Source: an uncultured Flavobacteriales bacterium (GTDB lineage Bacteria; Bacteroidota; Bacteroidia; Flavobacteriales; CALTNV01). From it: a stretch of 6,270 nt of DNA. Under the pieces are notes generated by a model that was not told the DNA's origin, ran no database searches, and saw nothing but the letters and a program-made list of their open reading frames with translations. The stretch spans positions 1-6,270 of the forward strand of contig CALTNV010000117.1 of assembly GCA_943845485.1 (NCBI GenBank), read 5' to 3'. Position numbers and translations under genes: made by a program. Numbering within the stretch: the first letter of the stretch is position 1; each line of letters starts with the position of its first letter. This document shows positions 1-6,270 of the stretch, piece by piece.

Positions 1-113
1 AAAATTTCATTATTTGATGATTTTAACTTACTATTTCCTATACATAAATTAAGGTCTGAATTTATATAATTTACTAACCTAGTATCATTATTGATAAGTA
101 AATTAGAGTATTT
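1..113 (-). pseudogene. Frameshifted continuation of the AsmA-like gene, running off the left edge
   Basis: Downstream of the point where the AsmA-like frame breaks, the -1 frame is open from the codon at 113-111 to the window edge, with about 37 codons and no stop. The other two frames contain several stops here. The translation begins KYSNLLINNDTRLVNY and continues with INSDLNLCIGNSKLKSS. That second piece lines up with FNNIELNLKKSYFKLDS in the first module of the upstream protein (about residues 193-209), as expected if this is the next stretch of the same repeat. Adding one A to the AAA run at 111-113 would join the frames as ...MLSNITLKYSNLL.... The sequence alone cannot tell a real disabling mutation from a sequencing or assembly error. 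The true C-terminus lies outside the window. Confidence 0.7.
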
Positions 114-2017
114 AATGTAATATTACTTAACATAATCTTATGAAGATCATCATTAACATTACTTGAAAAAGTAGCTGAATAAAACCCTTCATGTATTTTA
201 AAATCATTTACTTTAACATTAAAAAGAGTGTGTTTGTTTTTTTTATTGTTAGCCGTTAAACTTAAATTTTGTTTTATGAATATAGAATCAACAATTAATC
301 TATCTAACTTAATTTCTTCAGAAAAAAACTCAATTTTATCTAGTAAAATATTATTTGAATTAAATGTAAACTTATCATCATAATCAGACTTTTGCTCAAA
401 TTTAATATTGTAAATATTTATTTTAGAATTATCCAAACTTAATTTTTTTGAGCATATTTTTAATTTATTATTGACAAATAAAACTTCTTTTGATTTTAAA
501 TATGCATTACTTAAAATGTATTCCTTTATATCTTTTATTGAATTAACATCAACTTGATTAAACTGTAAATCAAACTCATTTACTTTAAAAGTAGTATATC
601 GTTTATTTTGGACTGAATTAAAATAAAAATCTCCTTTTATAATTTTTATTTTTTTGATTGGGTTTATTTGCTTTAAAAAAGGATTAATTGAATATTTTTT
701 TTCCCCTTTAATAATTGAACTAAATTTTATATTTGGTTTTATTATGATTAATTCATCAAAACAATAAGGTTTTTTTGTATTCTTAATTTTAAAATTTGAT
801 AGTTTTAAAATGGGTATTTTTACATACTTCCCTTTATCATTATAAACTACATTAGATAGCACTAAACTATTTTTATGTATTGATAAGCTATCGCATGATA
901 AATTATTTAAATATTTTATTTTACCAATATCAAGAGACCATTCATCAAAATCTTGAGAAAACATATTGGTAAATGTTTCTGTTTTTATTATTAATGACTT
1001 TTTTTCAATATTAACATTTTTAAAAGAGATGTTTTCCTTATTTATTGAGTCCTTAAAATGATTTTCAAAAAAAGTTATGTCTCCTTTATTTAAAATAAAT
1101 GTATCAATAGATAAATGAATAGGAAATAATATTCCATTCTTTTTATTTTTATCTTTAACATTTGAAAAAAAATCTATTTGGGGTTTATTAATTTCTAGTT
1201 TAGAGGAATACATATAAGTTACAGAGTCTACAAAGTCGAAAGTAAAATCTTTTAAAATCACATCTTTAATATTTGAAGTATAATGATTTACATCATTATA
1301 AGTAACTCCATCAATATTGGAAATTAAGATATCATTTATTATTAAAGAGGAATCATTAAATTTAATATCTTCAACTCTGGCTTGATGAATGGAATCTAAT
1401 TTGAAATATGATTTTTTAAGATTTAATTCAATATTATTAAAGCTAAAAGGAATAGGTTTAAAAAACTTAGAGGAATCTAAATGAAGATTATTTAAATGTA
1501 ACCCAATATTTTCCGATGAAAATGTTAAGTCTTTAAAATCATTTTCATAAAATGATAATTGTCCTTGCTCAATTTCTACATTTACCAATTCAATACCTTT
1601 ATAAAGATCAATCCAAAAATCACTTATGATTTTAGTGTGTTGTTTTATTTGGTTTTTTGTATTAGATACTAACACTACAGGCTGTATGATTTTTACAAAA
1701 TTTGTAATAATTTTTGAAGAATCAATCAAAGATTTAATGGTAACATTTGATAATAAAATTTCCTCTATTGAAACATCAAAAGTATTATAGTGTTCAATTT
1801 TAATAGGTATAAATGATAATTTATTTATTGTTAATTCATTTTTATACAAACTATAGTCAATAGATTTATAGTTTATATTATAAGTTCTTTCAGGATTACT
1901 ATTTAGATAACTTGGCAACCTAGAGTTAATAAAATATTCAAGATACAACTTACCTCCATATATAATTGCAATTATGAAAAATAGTATACTTGATATTATG
2001 ACAACCTTCTTTTTCAA
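74..2017 (-). CDS. AsmA-like membrane-anchored periplasmic protein with tandem beta-rich modules (3' end frameshifted)
   Basis: The reading frame gives 647 residues. It starts at TTG (2017-2015): an in-frame TAA lies five codons upstream, no ATG lies between, and the first internal Met is near residue 269. The TTG also gives a proper N-terminus, three Lys followed by one hydrophobic helix (about 5-22), which looks like an uncleaved inner-membrane anchor. The rest is predicted to be alternating beta strands and falls into four modules of about 150-165 residues. Marker positions recur: a hydrophobic strand start at L62, L225, L385 and I533; an I-x-P type strand at P113, P279 and P428; and a KG-x-x-x-F type motif at G152, G312, G462 and G611. 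This architecture resembles AsmA/DUF748-like proteins, whose relatives are proposed to act in envelope assembly or lipid transport. That family call is an inference from shape, not from a diagnostic motif. The last 12 residues (NTLIYLSIMILG) are probably out-of-frame read-through after a one-base loss near 111-113. The gene sits 197 bases after the lipoprotein gene, with a terminator between them, so it probably has its own promoter. Confidence 0.75.
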   Translation of the reverse strand: MKKKVVIISSILFFIIAIIYGGKLYLEYFINSRLPSYLNSNPERTYNINYKSIDYSLYKNELTINKLSFIPIKIEHYNTFDVSIEEILLSNVTIKSLIDSSKIITNFVKIIQPVVLVSNTKNQIKQHTKIISDFWIDLYKGIELVNVEIEQGQLSFYENDFKDLTFSSENIGLHLNNLHLDSSKFFKPIPFSFNNIELNLKKSYFKLDSIHQARVEDIKFNDSSLIINDILISNIDGVTYNDVNHYTSNIKDVILKDFTFDFVDSVTYMYSSKLEINKPQIDFFSNVKDKNKKNGILFPIHLSIDTFILNKGDITFFENHFKDSINKENISFKNVNIEKKSLIIKTETFTNMFSQDFDEWSLDIGKIKYLNNLSCDSLSIHKNSLVLSNVVYNDKGKYVKIPILKLSNFKIKNTKKPYCFDELIIIKPNIKFSSIIKGEKKYSINPFLKQINPIKKIKIIKGDFYFNSVQNKRYTTFKVNEFDLQFNQVDVNSIKDIKEYILSNAYLKSKEVLFVNNKLKICSKKLSLDNSKINIYNIKFEQKSDYDDKFTFNSNNILLDKIEFFSEEIKLDRLIVDSIFIKQNLSLTANNKKNKHTLFNVKVNDFKIHEGFYSATFSSNVNDDLHKIMLSNITLNTLIYLSIMILG

Positions 2018-2082
2018 ATAAAATAGTTTTTAACTCTATTTAAATATTAGTAAAAAATAGCAACATAAAATTAATAAGGGAG

Positions 2083-2133
2083 AATAGATTTAAATTAAGG
2101 TATCTCTTAATTTAATCATAAACTTAATCTATT
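2083..2133. repeat. Nested inverted repeat in the gap before the AsmA-like gene
   Basis: An inner perfect stem of nine bases (TAAATTAAG at 2091-2099, CTTAATTTA at 2106-2114) encloses the six-base loop GTATCT. It lies inside an outer pair of eight-base arms (AATAGATT at 2083-2090, AATCTATT at 2126-2133). The outer arms can pair across the inner hairpin with an 11-base unpaired stretch on one side. Alternatively, the inner stem can extend with one bulged base. On the plus strand the structure runs into six T (2132-2137), as in a terminator, but no plus-strand gene lies to its left. On the minus strand it lies in the likely leader or promoter region of the AsmA-like gene. Its role is unknown, and A+T-rich DNA forms such repeats easily. 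Confidence 0.4.
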
Positions 2134-2160
2134 TTTTATATAAAAACTGTATAACATAAC

Positions 2161-2198
2161 AATATAAAATAGCTAAAAACATTAAAGTTTCTAGCTAT
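2161..2198 (-). terminator. Rho-independent terminator of the lipoprotein gene
   Basis: Read on the minus strand, ATAGCTAGAAAC (2198-2187) pairs with GTTTTTAGCTAT (2180-2169) over 12 positions with a single G-U wobble. The loop is TTTAAT, and the stem is followed by the T-rich tail TTTATATT. The hairpin begins 17 bases after the lipoprotein stop codon. The stem is long, but the U tract is interrupted. It separates the lipoprotein gene from the AsmA-like gene. Confidence 0.7.
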
Positions 2199-2214
2199 CA
2201 ACAAATAAGTGTTT

Positions 2215-4137
2215 TTAATTAAAACTAGGACTTGCAACCCCATAAATAACAGAAACTCCAGCTCCACCTCCCTTTGTGGATGTAACTTGATGATTATCAA
2301 CACCTAAAACTGCAGCTTCATCATTCCAATTATTAGCCACCCAAACATGCCCCATTTTATCAACTAAAACATCTGTTACTTCCTGAAACAAACCCATTTG
2401 ATATCTATGTATTAAATCTCCCTTTTTTAAATCTAAATCAGGGATATCATTTGTTGCATAATTAACGACTCCGGTAGCTAAAAAATTACCAGCCCAAAGA
2501 TTATTTGCTCCATCAACCACATTACCCCAAGGACCACACAACTTAGCTCTTTCTCCATCAATAATCATTTTTGGTTTTGTTAGATTCATTTTATCTAACA
2601 ACACTAAAGCTCCAACCCTTTTTTCTGTTAAAGGAGGCCATGTTTCATAGGCATATGTTCCTAAAAGTGTAAATTGTTGCATAATTGTTAATGATGGATC
2701 AATAGGAGGCATTTTAGTACCTATATTAGAATTACAACTCACCCATATATCATCATTTAAATCTTTAGATAATCCACGAATAGAAATACCTTGAACTATA
2801 TATTTTTCAGAAACCATTGGATTTTCAGTACTAAATTTAGTTACCCAATAACCTGCTGAATTACCAACCCAAACGTCATTATTATTATCTATTACAACTG
2901 AAAAAGGAGATGCTAAATTTGGAACTTTTATAGTAACACCTTCATCAGGATCACCACCTTTAAAATAAATCATTTGATTAGCGGTACCATCGCAAATCCA
3001 AACGTCATTATTAACTGGTGATATGCCTACCCCCATTAAGTTACCAACTTTACCTTTAACTTTTGCTTCCATTACATTACCTTGATAATCATAAACACAA
3101 GCTTTACCATTGAAACTACTCATCCAAACTTGTCCATCAGCAACAGCTGTTCCCCAACCACAACCATTTACACCAATACCAACAAAACCAGTAACATCAG
3201 GAGAAATTGCTTTTCCTGATGGTGATAATTTTGACATTCCACCACCTATACCTCTTAAGGTATTAGATTGTGAACCAGGCATCCAATTATTACCTGTCCA
3301 AATATTTCCATGTTCATCCTTTTCTAACTTTCCTGGGGAAAATATACCTCCACCAGAAAAACGGACTGCTAATGCAAATTCATTTGGAGCCATTTCTAAA
3401 TAAGGCATAAAAGGTGTTTCTCTTAACTCATCTCCCCTAGGATATAATTTTTCGAAAAGACTAAATTGTTCATTAGATTGATACCAAGAATGCTGAAACA
3501 TATGACTTAATAAATCAATTGTATTTTCTACTTTTATAATTTCAGTGTTTGATAAAGCAGCTTTTTTCCAGCTTTCATAAGTATCTACATCTTTAAGCGC
3601 TTTATTAAAAATACTTGCTAAAGTATTAAATTTAGCCATGGTAGTAGATTCTGTTAAATTATCTCCAGATAGTAATACTTTACCATAATTACCTGATTTT
3701 AAATCAACTAAATTATTTACTGAATATTTACCTAATATTAATCTATCTAACTCGCCTACAAGCATTCCGTTTTCAATAAAATTTGAGTAAACAGCAATAT
3801 TTGCAATGGTAGAAAGTTCATTTAAAACAATTTTTTCAGAATTATCAACAACACTTATATACTGTAGTTTTTTATTTTCTTGTATAATAGCTTTCACATA
3901 GTAAAACCCATCATCATTAATTGACACATTAAATTTCACTAACCCCGACTTATCAGTCATTTTAGAATCTAATAGTTTTTCAACTTTATTAGAAGTAATT
4001 TCATAGAGTTCAACAATACTTGCAGGTACTCCCTGATCAGCGCTTTTTACCTCAACTTGAAATGAATCTATTTTTTTACTTGTTTGATTACACGCAAATA
4101 AAAAAGTTAGAATGAATAGATAAATAATTTTTTTCAT
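2215..4137 (-). CDS. Lipoprotein with N-terminal beta-sandwich-like part and Vgb/NHL-like beta-propeller
   Basis: This is a 640-residue protein with a complete, uninterrupted frame and an ATG start. The N-terminus is a lipoprotein signal peptide: Lys2-Lys3, a hydrophobic stretch, then Leu-Phe-Ala-Cys with Cys16 as the predicted lipidated residue. Asn17 follows rather than a long acidic run. Residues about 22-110 look like a small beta-sandwich of the carboxypeptidase-regulatory/Ig-like kind (GVPASIVELYE, then a DKSGLVKF turn). A mostly helical linker of about 110-230 follows. From about 255 to 640 there is a propeller whose blades carry a D-x-x-(G/N)-x-(I/V)-W-x-x-(N/S) signature, with Trp at 280, 338, 380, 423, 465, 548 and 599. 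Most spacings are 42-43 residues; the 83-residue step from 465 to 548 equals two blades and implies one degenerate blade. This matches streptogramin-lyase (Vgb)-like and NHL-repeat propellers in general. No catalytic role can be assigned, and ligand or polymer binding at the cell surface or in the periplasm is only a guess. A strong terminator follows, so it appears to be transcribed singly. Confidence 0.85.
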   Translation of the reverse strand: MKKIIYLFILTFLFACNQTSKKIDSFQVEVKSADQGVPASIVELYEITSNKVEKLLDSKMTDKSGLVKFNVSINDDGFYYVKAIIQENKKLQYISVVDNSEKIVLNELSTIANIAVYSNFIENGMLVGELDRLILGKYSVNNLVDLKSGNYGKVLLSGDNLTESTTMAKFNTLASIFNKALKDVDTYESWKKAALSNTEIIKVENTIDLLSHMFQHSWYQSNEQFSLFEKLYPRGDELRETPFMPYLEMAPNEFALAVRFSGGGIFSPGKLEKDEHGNIWTGNNWMPGSQSNTLRGIGGGMSKLSPSGKAISPDVTGFVGIGVNGCGWGTAVADGQVWMSSFNGKACVYDYQGNVMEAKVKGKVGNLMGVGISPVNNDVWICDGTANQMIYFKGGDPDEGVTIKVPNLASPFSVVIDNNNDVWVGNSAGYWVTKFSTENPMVSEKYIVQGISIRGLSKDLNDDIWVSCNSNIGTKMPPIDPSLTIMQQFTLLGTYAYETWPPLTEKRVGALVLLDKMNLTKPKMIIDGERAKLCGPWGNVVDGANNLWAGNFLATGVVNYATNDIPDLDLKKGDLIHRYQMGLFQEVTDVLVDKMGHVWVANNWNDEAAVLGVDNHQVTSTKGGGAGVSVIYGVASPSFN

Positions 4138-4158
4138 AGTTAAATTATATTTGGAAAA

Positions 4159-4178
4159 TTAATTTTTTAAAAAATTAA
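4159..4178. repeat. 20-base perfect A+T palindrome upstream of the lipoprotein gene
   Basis: AATTTTTTAAAAAATT at 4161-4176, with two further pairing bases on each side, is perfectly self-complementary. It ends 22 bases before the lipoprotein start codon, so it falls in the 5' leader or core promoter region. It may be an operator or a bent A-tract element, or only a product of the A+T-rich composition. Confidence 0.3.
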
Positions 4179-4267
4179 GCATTCTTTAAAATTTGTTTTT
4201 ATAAAAAACACACTACTTATGTCTTGTGTAAGATATACGGGGTTTTAATTAGTCTAGAAAAGATTGT

Positions 4268-4283
4268 TTAAGTATATACTTAA
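4268..4283. repeat. 16-base perfect palindrome, possible operator
   Basis: TTAAGTATATACTTAA is perfectly symmetric. Allowing one bulged T extends the arms to TGTT and AACA on the outside. It lies about 130-145 bases upstream of the lipoprotein start, just past the T tract of the upstream terminator, which is a sensible place for a regulator site. I do not recognise a named regulator motif in it. Confidence 0.3.
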
Positions 4284-4285
4284 CA

Positions 4286-4312
4286 TTAAAAACATTAATC
4301 AGAGAGATTAAT
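4286..4312 (-). terminator. Rho-independent terminator of the sulfatase and membrane-protein unit
   Basis: On the minus strand, ATTAATC (4312-4306) pairs with GATTAAT (4300-4294) around the loop TCTCT and is followed by GTTTTTAA (4293-4286). The stem starts immediately after the TGA stop codon of the 139-residue protein. It is short and low in G+C, but its form and position are right for the end of the operon. Confidence 0.6.
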
Positions 4313-4732
4313 TCAAGATTGGTAGTTTTTAGCATACTTTAATAAATAATAAACACCTCCAATAACTTGTAGGAAATCTAAACATATAACTACATAATAA
4401 AAATGAAAAAATTGTTTACTTAAAAAGTACATACTTAATCCTAGAGAAACCATATATGTTTTTTCAAATAAAGAATACCAAATAATATATTTTCTAATAT
4501 TATGTTGTGTAGCACTTATAAAAATTAAAACTCCAATACCTGTAACCATTACAGCCCAATGTCCAAGAAATGGGATGTATTGTGTTTCATAACTTGAAAA
4601 TTCCATACCACCAGAAAAAACTGAAGCTCCAAATCTTGGAAAAAAAACAGCTGGGATAGAAGCAATTGCTGTTAACGCACCTGATATTCTGAAATACCAG
4701 TATGTATAATTATTTTTAACTTCAACCACCAT
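4313..4732 (-). CDS. Small four-helix integral membrane protein of unknown function
   Basis: This is a 139-residue protein with an ATG start. An A-rich TTAAAA stands 10-15 bases upstream, in keeping with the weak A-rich leaders of Bacteroidota. Four hydrophobic segments can be read at about residues 12-32, 53-73, 82-105 and 108-131. They are joined by short loops, with a FLGHW motif at the start of the second helix, a His-Asn-Ile-Arg-Lys loop after it, and a Lys/Tyr-rich tail. The layout resembles small four-helix families such as the DUF4345/BphX-like proteins, but I cannot assign it to one with confidence. It begins 64 bases after the sulfatase stop, on the same strand, with no obvious terminator between them, and a terminator follows its own stop. 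It is therefore probably the last gene of the sulfatase operon. A role alongside the sulfatase in the envelope is inferred from position only. Confidence 0.75.
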   Translation of the reverse strand: MVVEVKNNYTYWYFRISGALTAIASIPAVFFPRFGASVFSGGMEFSSYETQYIPFLGHWAVMVTGIGVLIFISATQHNIRKYIIWYSLFEKTYMVSLGLSMYFLSKQFFHFYYVVICLDFLQVIGGVYYLLKYAKNYQS

Positions 4733-4796
4733 GATATATTTTAATTTATTATCACACTATATAAAAAACTATTATTTTATAAAAAATTATTACTCT

Positions 4797-6270
4797 TTAA
4801 TGTGAAACAGCTGAATAAGGATTCCAATCATCATCAACTGAAACAATATTTGATTTTTTCGCAAAATTTTCATAAAAACTTATCATTTGCTTTAACTCTT
4901 TTGGGTACTTTTCGTTTAAAGCAATTGTTTCTCCAGGGTCATTTTGAATATCATATAAAATCCAATTTCCAGGAGGGCCCCATTTACCTGATCTTGTGTA
5001 CGAAGCTTTTAAATTTCCACTTACCACATATTTATTTCCAAATAATTCAAAAGCTACCATTTGATCTTTTGTTCTTACAATATCTGATTTACCTTCCAAA
5101 AAATCTTTTATACTTATCCCACTTGGTGTAACAATTTTTCTATCACCATAATAGTTTTTTGGGTGTTTTACACCTGCATAATCTAAAATAGTCATCGGTA
5201 TTTCTTTTACAGAAATAAAATTATTCACTGTTGAATTTATTTTCCTTTTTGAATCTCCTTTTGGTGTAATCATTATCATTGGTACTCTAATACCTCCTTC
5301 GCTAACAAATCCTTTCCACCATTGTAACGTGCCAGTAGCTGCATTAGCCCATGAAGTTCCTATTTGCCAATTTGTGTTTCCAGATCCAACATCCTCAAGA
5401 GTTTCATTATAATTTTTTTGGGCCCATTTATTTAGAAGTGGATTATTAATAAATTTACTTCTTATATCAAACCCTTCAGGTCCATTATCAGTCATGTAAA
5501 TAATTAAGGTATTATCGTATTGATTTGTTTCTTTTAAATAATCAATAACTTTACCAATATGATGATCTTGAGACTCTATCATTCCAGCATAAGTAGCAAA
5601 TATTTTAGCTTGCATTTCCTTTTCTTTCTGTGAAAGACTATCCCAAGGTTTTACTAAAGGATTATTAATATTTGGAAAAGATGTTTCTTCTGAAATGACA
5701 CCATGTTTTTTAAGCATTTCAAATCTTTTCTTTTTTACTGACTCATATCCATGTTCTAAATAATAGTCATAATATTTATCTATATACTCCTGTGGAGCTT
5801 GAATTGGAAAATGAGCAGTAGTAAAAGCCATATAAGCAAAAAATGGTTTTCCATCATCATTATCCTCATTCATATACTCTAACATTTTACCAGTATATAA
5901 ATCATTTGAGTAGATACCGTTTGGCCTTATAACCTCTTTTCCATTTTCATAAAATTTTTCTTGCTGAATAGGCGGAATACCTCCTGATTTAATTGCTTTA
6001 GCCACTTTTGGATCTTTCACATCAGGTAACATTACTTCTTGATTCCAATGATTAGACCCCCCCACATAAATACCATAAGATTTTTCAAAACCCCATTGGT
6101 TTGGTCCTTCTCCCTTACCTTTAGTACCTCCTAAATGCCACTTACCTGTGGTATATGTATGATATCCTGCATCTTTTAATAACTCTGCTATAGTAACTGT
6201 ATTACGAGTAAGATAGCCTTCGTAACCAGGCTGTCCTTTTGCTGGTGGGTATACAGCATAATCAAATGCC
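4797..6270 (-). CDS. S1-family arylsulfatase (Pseudomonas AtsA-like), C-terminal part; 5' end off the right edge
   Basis: This enzyme type hydrolyses sulfate esters using a formylglycine residue and calcium. The frame is open from 6269 to the TAA at 4799-4797, giving 490 residues. The GTG at 6065 is internal and not the start, because the upstream 68 codons carry the conserved PGYEGYLT and TGKWHLG segments. Counting from the first visible codon, the active-site residues are K43 and H45 (GKWHLG), H153 (AHFPIQAP), the metal ligands D261-N262 (TDNGPEG) and K319 (WKGFVSEGGIRVP). In Pseudomonas aeruginosa arylsulfatase these are K113, H115, H211, D317, N318 and K375. The D-to-K spacing of 58 is identical, and the H-to-D spacing is 108 against 106. 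The C-terminal LYDIQNDPGET segment also matches. This supports the AtsA-like branch (SulfAtlas S1_4). The C/S-x-P-x-R formylglycine site, two N-terminal metal Asp residues and any signal peptide, roughly 70-100 residues, are missing. No residue change suggesting inactivation is seen. The natural substrate is unknown; sulfated algal compounds are a guess from the likely organism type. The 139-residue membrane protein gene follows after 64 bases. Confidence 0.93.
   Translation of the reverse strand, partial: AFDYAVYPPAKGQPGYEGYLTRNTVTIAELLKDAGYHTYTTGKWHLGGTKGKGEGPNQWGFEKSYGIYVGGSNHWNQEVMLPDVKDPKVAKAIKSGGIPPIQQEKFYENGKEVIRPNGIYSNDLYTGKMLEYMNEDNDDGKPFFAYMAFTTAHFPIQAPQEYIDKYYDYYLEHGYESVKKKRFEMLKKHGVISEETSFPNINNPLVKPWDSLSQKEKEMQAKIFATYAGMIESQDHHIGKVIDYLKETNQYDNTLIIYMTDNGPEGFDIRSKFINNPLLNKWAQKNYNETLEDVGSGNTNWQIGTSWANAATGTLQWWKGFVSEGGIRVPMIMITPKGDSKRKINSTVNNFISVKEIPMTILDYAGVKHPKNYYGDRKIVTPSGISIKDFLEGKSDIVRTKDQMVAFELFGNKYVVSGNLKASYTRSGKWGPPGNWILYDIQNDPGETIALNEKYPKELKQMISFYENFAKKSNIVSVDDDWNPYSAVSH

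Noticed and set aside
237..244. Run of eight T (eight A on the coding strand) in the AsmA-like gene as a frameshift point
   Set aside because: The frame passes through it without a break, and the downstream fourth-module landmark (G611) is still in the same frame. The break is later, near 111-113.
2018..2160. TAAGTTTA at about 2118-2125 (minus strand) as a -7 box for the AsmA-like gene
   Set aside because: It matches seven of eight positions, but no TTG element lies 17-19 bases upstream, and such matches are common in A+T-rich DNA.
3110..3403. Plus-strand open frame of 97 codons
   Set aside because: It lies wholly antisense inside the propeller lipoprotein gene, and its Pro-rich translation has no family features. 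It is a shadow of the conserved coding strand.
4138..4312. Bacteroidota-type promoter (TTG and TAnnTTTG) for the lipoprotein gene
   Set aside because: I looked on the minus strand and found no pair with acceptable spacing. A promoter probably exists here, but I cannot place it.
4802..5131. Plus-strand open frame of 109 codons
   Set aside because: It is antisense to the conserved C-terminal part of the sulfatase, and its Leu/Phe-rich translation mirrors the Lys/Asn-rich coding strand. No support as a gene.
6063..6065. GTG as the start of the sulfatase
   Set aside because: The frame continues upstream to the window edge and carries the conserved GKWHLG active-site motif at 6146-6129, so the GTG is an internal Val codon.

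Overview
The window is strongly A+T-rich DNA from what looks like a member of the Bacteroidota, most likely a marine-type flavobacterium. The grounds are the base composition, the Asn/Lys/Ile-rich proteins, a lipoprotein whose signal peptide ends at Leu-Phe-Ala-Cys, and a secreted-type S1 sulfatase. This is an inference: no rRNA or marker gene is present. All four genes lie on the minus strand, so transcription runs from right to left.

Layout in the direction of transcription. (1) 6270-4797 is the C-terminal 490 codons of a sulfatase closely patterned on Pseudomonas arylsulfatase; its formylglycine site and signal peptide lie off the right edge. (2) 64 bases later comes a 139-residue protein with four predicted membrane helices (4732-4313). 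It is probably co-transcribed with the sulfatase, and a hairpin terminator starts directly after its stop codon. (3) After a 175-base gap containing two perfect A+T palindromes comes a 640-residue lipoprotein (4137-2215): a small beta-sandwich-like N-terminal part followed by a Vgb/NHL-like beta-propeller. It is followed by a strong hairpin terminator and appears to be its own transcription unit. (4) After a 197-base gap holding a nested inverted repeat comes a large AsmA-like protein that starts at TTG (2017). It has one N-terminal membrane helix and four tandem beta-rich modules of about 150-165 residues.

The main irregularity is in gene 4. Its reading frame stops at 74, but a second frame is open from about 113 to the left edge. 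That second frame encodes sequence resembling an earlier module of the same protein. The gene therefore carries a one-base frameshift near 111-113, either a real mutation or a sequence error, and really continues beyond the window.

The genes suggest cell-envelope and extracellular functions (sulfate ester hydrolysis, a surface or periplasmic propeller lipoprotein, a membrane-anchored periplasmic protein), but only the sulfatase and the small membrane protein are plausibly linked as an operon. I see no RNA gene, CRISPR array, insertion sequence or phage gene. No stretch over 300 bases lacks a gene. I found no convincing novel multi-gene system.
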